A stretch of DNA of 64,000 bases from Tanypteryx hageni (taxonomy: Eukaryota; Arthropoda; Insecta; Odonata; Petaluridae). Shown here piece after piece: positions 36,511 to 49,570 of the stretch. Both the position numbers and the translations under genes were made by a program. Below the pieces are notes generated by a model. It was not told the origin of the DNA, did no database searches, and saw nothing but the letters and a program-made list of their open reading frames with translations. How positions within the stretch are numbered: the stretch's first letter is position 1; each line of letters opens with the position of its first letter. The stretch lies in assembly GCA_028673005.1 (NCBI GenBank), contig CM054116.1:66415211-66479210 (forward strand), given 5' to 3'.

Positions 36511-39187
36511 TGCCACTTTATCGAAAACAAACAAATGAACTTTCCGCCATATCCCGTCAAGTTTTAGTTATACTGAAAAAGTATTAAAATAAAATTTGTG
36601 GAAATAGCCAAATAAAATATTTCTTGTCAAATACATGTCTATTGAAGTAGCCATTTTCAGGAAAATCAAGCAAGAATGTCGTAATTGACTTTTAGCTTAG
36701 AAAGCTCATGTAAGGCTACTTAATCGTTATCAACGAAAACAATATTTGTAGTAATTGAAGTAAACGAGATCTGCTATAATTAAGAAAATAAGTGTGCATG
36801 CAGCATTTTCTAAGCGGAAGGTAATGAATTACCTTTGGAAAAGAAAAGAAGAACGTAAACCTAAATATTGCAACTAATTAACTCAAGTGAGGTATGTTTA
36901 AAATGATTTTCGATTGTTTGACGATCACCACTGATTAGGAAATAAATCGTTAAATAAAAATTTAATATTTCCTTGACATAATTTCTCATGGCAGCATTTA
37001 GTCATTATACTAAAATTATGTAAATGCGTTTATTAATGAATCAACCTATAGGAGGGAAGAAATTATTAGTAGACAGAGAGACAGGTTATGGTGTTTCGCT
37101 GCTTTATGGCGTGCGTTCGTTCAAACTAAATCGTTTAGTTTTAATGAATCCATCGCAATAAAAGTGCCTATTTATGATACTCTATGTACTTTCCTAACTT
37201 GTTCCAAGTTGAGTGTATTGAGCAAATGGGATTTTCCAACTTCAAAATGCGAATAACCTGTGTCAATATATTAGCAGGATGTGATCAGTAAACTAAATTC
37301 ATTGCAAATTTAACCTCAGTCTCGTGGCTAAATTATTTTAAGGTTTAAATATATAAATACAACAATAAAATACTTTAAAAGGTAATTTTAAGATATGTAC
37401 TATAGTATCACAAAAAGATAAGAAACGTTTCTTAATTTGCAGAAGAGACTTACAATTACAATTATTGGTATAAAGGAAGTCTGCCAATCGGTATCAATAA
37501 AAACTCCGGTAATTTGACATATGAGTGAGATTCTCAAAAGAGAGACATTCGAGGGACACTCAATCATTCTTCCACCCTTTTACTCTCTTTTTACGGAGTG
37601 GGAAAAATGCCTGAAAAAAGGAGACATCCTTCAGCGCAGGCAGCCCTCCAAACGCGGGATACGATAACAGGCATCGATGACCGGGGAACTCTTACAGTAC
37701 ATACTTAGAAGCCCTCCGTTAATTCATAAAAAGAGGGCTGCAAAGAAAAACAGCTAAAACGTCTGGAAAGGAATTGAAACCCCATTCGTTGCTGTAAATA
37801 TCATCAAAAGGAAATTGCTAATGACGAATAAAAATATTTCTGTGATCTAATCTGCGACGAAAAAAATGTTTGGATATTCTCGAACAAAGACTCAAAAACC
37901 GCTCAACAGCAACCCTTTCCGTGGAATAGATACACGTTTCGAAAACTCCCTGCCAAAAGATTTAACTAGACATGATAATGACAATAGGGTCTTCTCCGTT
38001 CTGATACAGCAAAGAACACGAACGAATAAAGCGTCGCTCCAAATACTCCTGCGAGCCTCCTTTTGTTTCATCCTAACTTCTGTAAACTTTTAGAAGAGAG
38101 ATGTTTTACCAGTGCTCGAGATTCAGCTAGACGTTAACTCATGGTTTCGAGACAAGTCATTCCGAACGAACCGTCGTGTAAACAGGTTTAACTAGCACAC
38201 AAAGAGAAAGAGACTGTTCGAAAGGAGAGCCTCTCGAAAACCTAAATTCCCAATGACAAATCCCTTTTCTCTTCCAGTTAGAATCAGACAGATTTTAAAC
38301 AATCAAGGCGCGGGGAGATGATAATTCAAGGAAAGGAATAAGCCTGAAAGAGAGACGAGGAATGGGACAATGGGAAAAGCGAGAATTTTACAGAACGGTT
38401 GAGCAGGAAAAAGGGAGTGAAAAAACTCAGCAGCGTTTATGTGGGGGAGAAGTAGCGAGGAGAAAAGTAGGAGAGATAGAGAGAGAAAGTAGGAATTGGA
38501 GGAGGCAAGAGGAACGCACCTAATTCCTTATTCTCAAACAACATCCACAGAGGACTACCATACACAAGGATGATACACATGCCGCTTCTCCACATAAGAA
38601 CAAACGCACTAAAATCCCATTAAGGCACGCAAAAGAGTTTCGGTACCGCTACCCTCGCGTAGAGAGAGAGGGAGAGAGAGCGGAGCGGTCTTGAGTAGAA
38701 AGGGAGTCGAGCGAGATTGAAAGAGAGGGAGGGAGGAAAAGACGAGGGGAGGACGGGAGAAAGGACTAGGGGAAGCACGAAGAGGGAGAGGGGGAAGAAA
38801 ACGAATAATAAGCTAAACCACGGTGAAGGGGTAGGGGAAAAAGGAACAAGTAAATTACAATACAAAAGTCCCTTGCGAAACTAGGGGAATGCGATTTTTG
38901 GGAAAAGGCCGCGTTAAGCAAATCCGCGCAGTGGAAAAATCTAGTGTTCGTATACGCCAAATATTTCTTGCGATACACGCCCGACTCTGTAACGCGCATA
39001 ATTAAATTTCATGCGTTTTGGGTAGATAAAACGTCACAGTTATTAAAAAGTGTGCTGTTAAATGCGCGCTGAACAAGGTTTGCTGGAAATGGAATCTTGG
39101 ATAAAACAATTTCTTTAAAAAAGTACATGCGAACTACGTAGGACCAACTTTCACTTAAATAAAGTGTGTGCGTGTATTTTTGCTAAT
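36511..39187. other. No gene seen; polypurine block 38335-38800
   Basis: AT-rich to about 38300, then purine-rich on the plus strand (GA/GGA repeats, strongest at 38440-38505 and 38655-38800). No exon-like open frames. Confidence 0.5.
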
Positions 39188-39461
39188 CAACCTCTTGGAT
39201 AGCCATAGCTCCTTCCACTCCCGACACACCCACAAGGTAGGAGGGAAACCCGGTGCCGGCATTAGCCTACTCTTAACGAAGAGCACCAAGAGGGCCAACG
39301 GCTTAACGTCCCTTCCGAAGGACGGAACGCTGACTTTGCGCAGTCTTCTCAAACCACAAAAACAGAGGGCCGGGCGACCTTCGGGAAAAATTCTTTCGCA
39401 AGATTCGTGCCCGCTGCCCTTTCTAGCAGCCAGCATTCTATCCACTACACCACCGGCCCCC
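39188..39461 (-). mobile_element. tRNA-derived SINE
   Basis: On the minus strand the head reads GCCGGTGGTGTAGTGGATAG, a tRNA 5' half with a good A box (TGGTGTAGTGG, at 39452-39442). About 35 bp on is a degenerate B box (GGCACGAATCT, near 39411-39401). The body then carries GGGACGTTAAGCC...TTGGTGC...GTTAAGAGTAGGCT and CCGGCACCGGGTTTCCC, a layout I associate with arthropod tRNA-type SINEs. Overall about 275 bp. Tail and target duplication are not obvious. A functional tRNA is excluded by the missing 3' half and acceptor stem. Confidence 0.7.
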
Positions 39462-39969
39462 CCGAAATCGCAAAAGTCTCACCAACTCAAAAAAGGATTA
39501 AAAATAAACAAAATCTCAATTTATTTACTCATAAGTTATTTGTCATTTTATGTTAAACCTTACTTGGTAGATAATTAAAAATTCACGAAAATACAATGAA
39601 TAAGTAATAAATAAATACCACGATCAGCTACTGGTTGAGTTTAATTTCTATTTTTGGGAGAAAAATCTTCGTCTTGGCAATATCTTTCGTCATTCTTCTA
39701 TTACGCCACCAAGCTTGACGCGAATCCTCGGTTGGAAAACAACCTTCGCATTGCACGAGACAACACGTCTTATTTACTCTTCTTCCCGGCCACCCAAACG
39801 TCGGAATTACTACAAAAACCATATCCAAAACAAATAAACAAACGTACCCAGACTTTCTCCCCTAATAACAACACGCCGCACTAGCGCGCTCCTCTCCTCG
39901 ACATTTTCCGACCACGCATGAGCGACTCTTCAAGAAAAAGCATCACACGCTGTGTTGAGCTAGATAGAG

Positions 39970-39991
39970 AGTGTGTGTGTGTGTGTGTGTG
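39970..39991. repeat. (GT)n microsatellite
   Basis: About 11 GT dinucleotides followed by GA-rich sequence. Confidence 0.95.
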
Positions 39992-42900
39992 GAGAGGAAC
40001 GAGAAAGGAAAGAGAAGAAAAGGCTTTCTAGTCACCGGGCGGTCTCATTGTTTGCGGAAATATCTGTAAGGGATAGGTTTCCCCGCCGCACACCCGACTG
40101 CAACAGACTTATCGCGGGTGAAGAACGACGCGACGGGTGTAGAAAGGGAGATCCGGCGGAGGGGGAAGAGGAGGGAGAAGGGTGGGACACGTATATGATT
40201 GGACGAAAGGAGCCTAGGGTAAATGGGAGTTATGACGAAAAGAGAATTGGGGAGGTGGTAGGATACGTATACTGGGCAGTGTGTGCGTGTTTGTGTGTGA
40301 GAAAGAAGGGAGGGGGGAGGTACGTAAGGAGGGAGAGAGAGAGAGCTTATCCGAAGAGAGAGAAATCAGACCCGTGATGGCTATCGAAAGAATGAATGGG
40401 GACAGAGGAAAAGAGGGATTCGGTGTAGAGAGGGAAGAGCGAGCGTTAGGGAGGGAGTAAGGAGGATTCGAAGTCTGAGCGGAGATGAGGGATGTGTCCT
40501 TTGTGGACGAAGAGAACGCTTCGCCCCACTTACTTTACGCCTTCTCCCGCAGATCACTCCGTCTCCCCCCTTCCTAATCCCCCCTCTACTAACCCGAAAG
40601 AGCGAATTTCTCATCAATCTTGTGTCGATGAAAAGTCCCTTTAAAAAAAAGAAGTAATAGAGACGTAAAAAACTGCGAGGAGCGATCTAACGCGGGCGAG
40701 AGAGGTTCCGAGTCGGGAGATAATAGATGCGGATATAAGCCGGGCCGCTGAACGTAGACGCGAAATTCCGGAAGTTTAATGGAATACGAAGTTCCACGTT
40801 AAAACTCCCAGGAGGTAACAAATAAACGTTTCGAAAAGAGGACACGTCGTATCGAAACATCGTGAATTAAAGGAGTACATGAGAGCGGCGTTGTTGCAAC
40901 ATACAGTGGTTGCCGTTTTATTATTATTACTGGTTATTCCTATCACCCGCTTACTGCAATCAAATGCGGAATTCCAAAACGAAATATTAAAAAAAATACA
41001 AGCCTGAAAATTATTATCAGTCATAAACGCTTAGTGCCATAAGTTTAAAAGAATCCAATGTGATCACATAAAGTGGGATCTACTGTACAACAACTCGTTA
41101 ACAGTAAACGGGTTAATGTGACGAAACGCAATTAAAAACAATTGCCGAACTATTAAATCGTCAGAATTACAGATAAAAGACCTCGAAAACCTGGTTTGAA
41201 TTTTTCAGGATAAGAAACAAACTCGAAACATTGCCTGAGTTAAATAGGGCAGTAAAGCGGAAGTGTAAGATTATCCGTCTCCTCGATTAGGAGAGGCATT
41301 TAAGTATTTATTCCCGTTCTCTGAGATTTATAATCGAAACTGTAACAGCAGCCGAATCATTTCCAAATCAAAAACAAACGACGTTCCAACTAGCTCGCAA
41401 TTCTATTTACCTAGAGAGAGAAGCGAGTTAACGAGATTATCCAAACTCTTCGACCACGTTTCCCGTAGAGACTCCTCCGACATTCGCATTCCCGGAACAA
41501 TCACTTTAAGCCATCTTCGGGAGCGAATGAATTCCTCCACCCAGCGACTTACGCCAATCAACTAATTGCACAACCGCATAAGGGGAATCGAAAATTCTCG
41601 AGTGGAATTTCTCCATGCAAAGTCACCATGAATTTTCCATCCTACGCCGCCACTCTCTCTTCTCCCCCACCCCCTTTCCTCCTACTCCTCATAGCTCCTA
41701 CGGATCGACCCGGAAGGAATGCCAGCGGAAATCACAACTTCTCCGTACTTAATACCCACGTTTTAATCTCCTCCTCCTTTCCTCTTGCTTCATTTTTCTT
41801 CTCCGTTAGACGGGAGTGGCGCCTTTCATATTCCGAATGATGCTTCGACCTACTAAAGACGTCTTCTCAGATGTTTCTATTCCCTCCACTCAAAGAATCC
41901 TCTATACTCCCTCCACACTCTCAAATCCTTCTCTTCCTCCTCCATGGATTCATTCAGAAAACGTCGCCTTTTCCGTAGTAGACAACGGAGGATACATATT
42001 TCCATCGGAGAGGGAGGGGGTAAACTCGTTTGTATACAATTGAAATCTTTCGCTCATCATAAAGTGGAGATTACATTTTCTGCAACGGTACGGTCGGATA
42101 CGTCGCTGCTAGGCTTCTTCGCTTCCTCGTGGCAGGACTAGAAATATAGACTTACTAAATGATAGAGGAAAAATGAGGGCGTGAGGAATAGACGCCGTGT
42201 CTTGGAATCCTAGGGAAACGGTCCTTGGTGATCACCAGATCGCATCGTCGATGGCCTACTTTTCTCCATTCCGCCGCAAATCCCCCAAAGAATAGAGAGG
42301 GAGAGATTTATTTTCCATCCAATACGTGCTTTTTTAGCATCGCTGACCTGCATTCCAATGCGATATTTAGTAACGCAAACTTCTCAGATCAATTACTTCA
42401 GACAAAATGCCATCCTTGACCATATTTGCTGTTTAGAGTAGATATAATCGTTAAACTAACCTTCTCATGAAAATACATATCCGCTCCACAACAAATTCAA
42501 GGCCATATAAAATCCTCTCAATGAAAATCTTTTCCGAAGTTTTTTTTTAACCTATGAAAAAAAAGTTTCTCCATGTAATCTAAAAGGTCAGAAACTGGAA
42601 CGATTTAAGGTAGCCGGGATGGAATAGTTTCGTATGTAAACAACTCTGACACCTTTTTATAATATTCACCGACTGATAGTGCGATGCTCTCATCATGAAC
42701 AATCACAAACACTTATCATAGGACGGATTTCGAAGATGATAGAAAAACAGTAATATGCATTTTAAAAAGTGTAATTGCCAGTCGAAAATTACGGGTGGAC
42801 ATTTTCATTACATTAAAATTAATGAATTCAAGATGTAGAACTTAGCTAATTCAAAATAGCATGTAAATGAATACATCATTAATTGTCAACATTTAACACA

Positions 42901-44925
42901 TCTTACAAAATAGATGATAATACCATTGATATACTGAGAACTTAAAAAATACATTTCTTTTAAATTAATCAGTTGAATTTAAATCGATTCACTTAAACTT
43001 AAGGTATTAATATATTCCGTTATTTCAATACGATTAATTTAAAGTTATTGATGTTGTTATTAAATACTAACGGTTACATTCGCGCAAATTTTGTGTGTAA
43101 ACGCCCGTAAAAATGGAGGGAAAGAATATATCCTCGAAATACTTTTCATTTTGACATTCGATTATCCTTCTTCATATTCTAACAATTTATTTATTCAAGG
43201 GTCTCAATCATGAAATTCATGCATCAAAGTCAATAGCTATTTCCTAACTGGAACATAAATAGACAATATTAAATTTGTAATAAAAAAATCTCATCTAACA
43301 GTTTGAAAGTATTTTAAAAAATTCTGATGCAAAAGCAATATTTTTTATTACAACTAACGCTGACAAATATACTGCCGGCGCGCGTCTAAACAATACACAA
43401 ATGCACTCATTACGACTACACAACTCAAATATCATTCTGTGCCACATATTATTTATTCAGGTAAACACATATTGCTGTCCCATATCTAAATTAATTTTGG
43501 AATGCATAATGTCATCAATATAGTAACAAAACGTTTGCCCTTAACAACGAACATTCCCATTGTGACAGCATTACATATATTAATAGTTAAAAAGGGAGAC
43601 TATACAAAATCTCTATAAATAACAGTAATGTGAAAATTTTAACATCTGTACGAAATATTCCTCCATGTAATTTCATGTACGGTGCTCGATAAGGCTGCAT
43701 AAACAAAAATATCTAATCTAATTGTTATATTCTAATATAAAGGTTGGTGGCTTGTTAACTTATGGCTCGATTTTCATCGGTGAGACAATTCCTTTAGCCA
43801 TAAAATTAAAAAAAAAAAAACCGATGCATTTCGCCCATCATATCGACAGTGACTGAAAGTCAACTGTGATTCTAACATGAACATTCACAATATTCAATAT
43901 CCTAATTAATCAGATTTCATTCCGATTCTGGAGCTACGGATTCCTTCAACGGGTAAACAAATAATTGGAGTCCATCTGCCGATAAATTGCAGGAAAATGC
44001 ATCGAGTTAGTGAGTTCACACGCGTCACCAATGCGCCAAGAAGATAGGAGATTATTTTTCTCATCGTTAAAGGCATAAAAATTTTGCGGATTTTCGGATC
44101 CCATACGATACGCCGAAAACCGCAATATTAGGCCCCTGAACAACGAAATTGGATTTTAATGACACAAATGCATCACAAATTCGTTTTCAGTTTCGTCACG
44201 TTTTCATTTGAACCCTTCTCGAAGGGGAAGGGTCGCACACACGCACGTTCACAAAACCGACACAGCTAAGGGGCGATTGATACCGCGATTACGATCCGCT
44301 TCATGAGCGAATTTCAGGGATCCATAACATTAAAGATTGGCGAAAGAAAAATCCAGAGGAACGGGAGACGAAAGATCGAGCGCTGCATTACTCGGGGAAG
44401 AGGGAGGGGGCAGCAAAACTCAAAACGAAAAAATAAACCAGAAAAATACAACGATACCGTGACGGAAGGAGTAAACACAGCATCCCGGTCCCTCCCTCCA
44501 TCGCAGCCATTAAACAAAAAAAAAATTCGCTAAATGCAGCGACGAATTTCCCTCGTGCGAGAAAATACCGGAGGCGAGATAAATTTCAAAATAAAAACAT
44601 AAAAACTAAAAGCACGGCCGTATAAATTTCAACCCGTGATCACAAAACTCCCAATCGGACTGCCGTTTCCTCTCCTTCCATTTTTTCCCATGGTTTTGGT
44701 TACGGGTGAAAATCAAAATTCCAGGTATCGAGCGATGGGAAATTAAAAAAAAAGACCGTCGCATCGGGAGACGATTTTCCGTTACTTTTTTCCTCCGCCG
44801 ACCGCCCCTAAATTATTCCCGCGGAAAAACTGCGCCGAAAACAAAAGAGGGTCACGAAGGGAAAAAACACGCCCATCAAAAGCGGGCCGAAGATGAAAAA
44901 AAGCGAACCCTTTTCAAAAAAGGAT

Positions 44926-44927
<2 letters not shown>
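39992..44927. other. No gene seen
   Basis: Purine-rich, CpG-containing DNA to about 40500; AT-rich elsewhere, with a pyrimidine-rich plus strand at about 41640-41960 (the reverse of the usual bias here). Open frames are short and lack splice evidence. The block 42420-43940 is strongly AT-rich. Confidence 0.5.

Positions 44928-44959
<32 letters not shown>
44928..44959. repeat. (GA)n microsatellite
   Basis: About 16 GA dinucleotides in a purine-rich context. Confidence 0.95.
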
Positions 44960-44962
<3 letters not shown>

Positions 44963-46833
44963 GATGTATCTGTGCGGCCATTATTAATCCCTCTGGTGGG
45001 CGTTTCTTCGGATGAGTTTTAAAAGGCTATGATACTCGTCATCCCCATCCATACTCCATCCGCAATCCCAGAGTCCTCCTCTTTCCTTTCCTGGCGTTTT
45101 TTTTCCTTTTTGATGATGTAGCCGCCGTAGTTCCATCTCGATATCGAAGGAATGAGTGGGTGGGAGAGACGAACATTAAGTTCCTCTGATCATGGTCTAC
45201 CGCGAGGACAAATGGATAAGGGAGCGAAATGGAAGCGGGTCCTATGGTAGGGAGGGTGGGGGAATTCGTGCGAGGGCGGAGTGCAGAGTTAGAGATGCAT
45301 CGATAATCACCGAGCTATCGATCGACCTCGAAGGCAATAATAAGAAATAAAAGAACGTCGACCTCATTGGCCCTATTAACTCGAGAAATCAGAATGGAAA
45401 TTGACTACGCTATGATGTAAGAGGGTAAAGATATACGAAAATAGATGCTCCATCAAATCCTGCATGTTGTTTTAGTTGAAATCGACAGAAACAACGTTAT
45501 TTTTCGCGTACCTCATATGACCTACGTAATTTTAGATCCTGAAAGGATAGTTGAGCTCGTTGGCAACCATTAAACCCCATCATTCCTGTACATGTGAAAT
45601 TACGACTTAAGTGGATCAAAAGACAAATACTATTTCAACTTCCCGACATCCTTACATAGACATGAACCACCTTATTTCCAAGGATAATTTCACTCCACTA
45701 CTGGCCAACTTCGATTCCCTCCCTCCCTCGCAACGTAATCAGTATTAAAAGAGAGGCGAGAGAGGAAAAATAAAAAGAAACACGTTTTAATTAAAGAAAT
45801 TTCGTAAAGGCGAAGTAAAATTAGGTAAAAACTCGAAAGAATCTTGTTAGAGCTGCCGCGGCAGAGGAAGGCGGAGAAAAGGGAGAAGCAATCAATACGC
45901 GGTTTAAACTACACGCTCGCATATCTTAAACGTCGAGGCGAGAGAGAGTGCTCCGGGGGCAGTTATTTACGGCGGGTCTTGCAGGGGGTAGGGAGAGACT
46001 GGGGGAGAGAGAGGGCCCGCAGGGAGAGAACACCAAATGCGCCCTTTACCCATTTACGACAGGAAAGAGTGTCGCCGGACCCGCCCTGCAAAATTCAGCG
46101 CCGAGCTAATCGCGCGAGGGGGGCTGCTGGATGGGAGTAAGGGGCCCAAGGGGACGACTGGATGGAAGGAAGGGGGCCAAGGATGTGCCGGGGGGGGGGG
46201 GAGAAGAGGGCCTCTAATTGCTGCTGCAACGAGACGACGTAAACAGGTGGGAAAAACACACGAGCGCCATTCCAGAAACTTTCCTTTTTTGCTCGAATCG
46301 GCTCTCCCTCCCTCACTTTATTCCTTATCCGCCTGGCTCACCACCATAACCCACATGGGGATCATTAAGTTCGACCCGTTAATCTACACCTCCGCGTCCT
46401 CACCTATAATCAGCAAGAGATTGCAACGCAGACGAGCCTTTTTTTAAGGAAGTAAACCGAAAGGATAAAAAAGATTTATAGATGCCCTAGTCTTAGGTTT
46501 GATAAACATCTCGCAAGAGACCAGTTTTTCAAATCGCAGATAAGAATGCAAGCAAGCATTTGTGCTAACAAGAGTTTCTCAGAACGTGTTCGGTTTGCTT
46601 TAATTTCTACGAAAAGACTCATCTCTCTCCATCTCTCGTGCGAGTGGCAAAGGAATATTTGAAACAGTTCGTTCCGATTGTTTGAGAAAGATTTGGATAA
46701 TATTTCGTATGAATAGAGAAATTAATTTCCAGTTAGGGAGAACAATGTAAATAAGTCAAAATTTAGAAAATAACTGTATTCATAGCCCGCGAAAGAAAAA
46801 AATATCAATTGATCCTTCATTATCTTGAAAATA
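44960..46833. other. No gene seen; includes a G12 run
   Basis: GC-rich at about 45840-46250. Two diverged 31-bp units (CTGGATGG...AAGG...GGGCCAAGG) repeat at 46128-46182 and lead into twelve consecutive G at 46190-46201, a possible G-quadruplex site. Open frames here lack exon signals. Confidence 0.5.
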
Positions 46834-47564
46834 CAAGGTGATAATATTAAATTTAATAACTTCGAGTAAAAGAGCGTTAGAGACATGAAACTTAGAAGTA
46901 ACAATCTTTATTGCCTGCATGATGTCGCCATTGGTCGACAGCCTGCGCCACTACGAATGTGCATGACCAGTGCAAGCAATAAACAAACATGGCGTTCAAT
47001 GTAGAGGTGCGAGTGTTTATGGTGGAACGTTACCTCAAATCAGAGTCGTTTAAAACTACTCAGGATGATTTCTGACGATAATTTCGATGTTGTAAGGCAC
47101 CAAAGAAATCTATGATATGGAAGCTTGTGAAAACGTACAGGGAGACTGGAAATGAGAATGTTGTGAGTCGTGTTCACTCGTCGAATGTTCTGACTGAGGA
47201 TCGTTTAGCACAGGTTAGTGAGAGCCACCACGCTCGCCCGATTTGTCGCCGCTAGACTTCATTCTGTGGAGTTTTATCAAAGGCAATGCCTACAACAGCA
47301 ATCCACGCAATCTGGATCAATTGAAAACCAACCAACATATCCCACATCATTTCCAACATCACACCCATCACGCTGCAGGAAGTGTCTTCGAACATGCTTC
47401 GTCGTGCTCAGTTATGTATGCTGGTGGTGATTTTCAACATTATTGTTACAATGTAAGTAATGTCAGACAATAAAGGTTGTTACTTCTAAATTTCATGTCT
47501 CTAGCACTGTTTTACTCGAAGTTATCAAAATTTTCATGGGTTCTCATTTAAAATGATCACCCTG
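46834..47564 (+). mobile_element. Internally deleted Tc1/mariner (IS630) element with long TIRs
   Basis: The left end starts CAAGGTGATAATATTAAAT after a TA; the right end closes ATTTAAAATGATCACCCTG before a TA (47565-47566), matching TA target duplication. The inverted repeats are long: left 46834-46913 and right 47468-47564 share ATAACTTCGAGTAAAA, TAGAGACATGAAA and TTAGAAGTAACAA segments, with about 17 bp missing from the left. Inside lie broken transposase pieces. At 731 bp it is roughly half the usual autonomous length, so it is a decayed, non-autonomous copy. Confidence 0.85.
46989..47473 (+). pseudogene. Broken Tc1/mariner-type transposase
   Basis: The start MAFNVEVRVFMVERYLKSES runs to a TGA at codon 29 (47073-47075). 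After a frameshift, APKKSMIWKLVKTYRETGN follows, as expected of the N-terminal helix-turn-helix region. Most of the DDE catalytic core is deleted. At 47225 the C-terminal signature resumes as PPRSPDLSPLDFILWSFIKG, then a diverged tail to a stop at 47473. With stops, frameshift and lost core it cannot encode an active transposase. The family assignment follows from the PDLSPLDF.LW motif and the TA-flanked TIRs. Confidence 0.85.
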
Positions 47565-47656
47565 TATTTACCAAAATGAATCATATTCTTTTGAATAGTA
47601 TTCTTATAGTAGCAGTAAAACCACTAAACACAAAGTATACTTCAAGAAAGCAATGT

Positions 47657-47690
47657 ACTAGCCTCAGGTATCTCCGATAGTCACAACAAG
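47657..47690 (+). repeat. Solo end of the 59333-type MITE
   Basis: This 34-bp stretch (GCCTCAGGTATCTCCGATAG then TCACAACAAG) matches the terminal repeat of the element at 59333-59496. I did not find a partner end nearby, so it is probably a truncated copy. Confidence 0.45.
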
Positions 47691-49326
47691 GTTTGTTGAA
47701 TTACATAGAATACGTATTCCATTTCACTCAACCGAAAGGAATGTGCGAAAAACACCAACGATAATCACAGCCTTACACAACCGAACCAGCATTACCCCAG
47801 AATTTCCGAGTAAATAATTCGTGAAACATCTTTATTCGATTCCATAACGTCATCTCAAAAAGCAAACACATTTCCCGAGCATAACGGCCGCAATAGTCTG
47901 AGGCAGCGAACTGTTTAAACAGCCAATCGAGAAAACACCCCGTTGTCGCTATCTTCTCATCACGTAAGAGCTGACTCGACGGGGCCTCCCTCCCTCTCAA
48001 ACAACCCATCCCATTTACAGATCAAATAATGGACATCTGTTCCTATCACACCTCGATTATAATACGAGCCTCTTATCTCCAGCTCTATTCTTTTCTCCTT
48101 AATCCCAACGCCCGCCGATATTCGAAAAAAGGGATATAGAAAAAAAATGTTTGTGAGAGAGGGATACATATAAAACGGAGTACAAGGACCATGGAATCTT
48201 GCAAAAAGAGAGCGAGGACAAAAAACGGCCGAAATAAAAATCCGGTGGAGTATTTCTCTAAAAAAGAGGTTTAAAGAAGGGTTGTGAGAGAGGGGAGGCG
48301 GAAGGAGGCTAAGATTCGGATTCGCGTAAACTTTTGGAGAGGCGGGGGATGATAAAAAACGCACAGTGCGGTACTATATCCTTCTCTAGACTTTTTCACG
48401 TTTTTTTCTGCCGCCAGCTCTTCTTTACCACGCTTTACACCCTGAATGGCCTCCTCTCCCACCACTCACCCCTTCGCCTCCTCCTTTTATTCGAGGCACC
48501 CTAGATAAGGGCTCGCTTTAATTGCCAGGTCGTTTCGTCGGCCCCATTAACACGCACGGGGAGGAATGACGGTGGGGTGGACGAGTGGGGAGAAAGTTGT
48601 GGGAGGAGGGAGTGTAAGGAGGGAGAAGGGGGAAAAGGCAGAGAGAAGAGAGAGAGAGAGAGGGAGAGAAAGAGATGGAGGGAAAGTGAGAATAGGGAGG
48701 AAGATAGATAGATAATCGTCTTTATTCGGACGATATGGAGTGAGGAAGATGGAGTGTGGGAGGGATAAGAGAGCGGGAGGGAAATAGACAGACAGACAAA
48801 CGACTTTATTAGGGCGAAATTGAGACTATGTAGTCCCTTCTTACATTTAACCCTTTCGTCATATAAGTAATTACAATATTTACAAAATAAGAGGAGGGGG
48901 GGAAAGAAAAAGGATAGAGGGAGAGTTGGGGAAAGGAGCGAGAGAGAGAGGTTGAGGGGGAGAGGAAGGTGGATAAGGGTCTAAAGAGGTGTCGGATAAA
49001 GCTGATAAGTGGGAGGAGAAAGGCGAATTTATGCAAACAAAAGGTATGGAGGGAAAGTGCGGAGAAAACCGCAGACTAAGGAGATGAGACGAAAGGAAAG
49101 GATTAAAAAGAAGGGATGAGTGAGAGAAACAAAAAAAGGACCCGAAAGAGGATAAGAGAGTACGCAGTACATATGAGACAGAGAGTTTAATGGGTGCAGA
49201 AGAGCTGAAAATGTAAAAGGGAGCGGTGAATTTTGAGACGAAGAAGGGATTAAAAAGAAAACGAGGGGAAGACTGAGTAAACGAGCAAGAGCATGAATTG
49301 CGATGGGTGGGGAGTTAACCAAAGGG
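47691..49326. other. No gene seen; polypurine block 48580-49300
   Basis: Ordinary AT-rich DNA to about 48100, then long GA/GGA-rich stretches on the plus strand. At about 48800-48895 lies a short stretch whose minus strand ends TTTCGCCCTAATAAAGTCGT, resembling a LINE 3' end. The minus-strand frames here are low-complexity polypyrimidine translations. Confidence 0.5.
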
Positions 49327-49570
49327 CAGAGGCGTAACTGGGAGAAATGGGGCCTATGGCTGAATTTTAAGAAAACACCTTGTGTATGTAGAACATGATT
49401 TTTGCTGCGTTTTTGTAAAGAATATTAGCGTTTTTATTAACAACAAATTCAATAATTGAGTGTTAAATAATTACTTATTTATGGGAAAATAAACTCTTGG
49501 TAATTTTGCGCCTTTTACAAGCGGCGCCTATGGCAAATGCCGTCTTCGCCATACACTAGTTACGGCACTG
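49327..49570. mobile_element. MITE with 8-bp target duplication (hAT-like)
   Basis: A 244-bp element begins CAGAGGCGTAACT and ends AGTTACGGCACTG, 13-bp inverted repeats with two mismatches. It is flanked by identical octamers CCAAAGGG (49319-49326 and 49571-49578). CAG ends and 8-bp duplication fit hAT, although this octamer does not match the nTnnnnAn preference. No coding capacity. Confidence 0.85.

Noticed and set aside
39401..39461. Possible functional tRNA gene
   Set aside because: There is an A box and a weak B box, but no foldable acceptor stem and 3' half; a SINE head explains it better.
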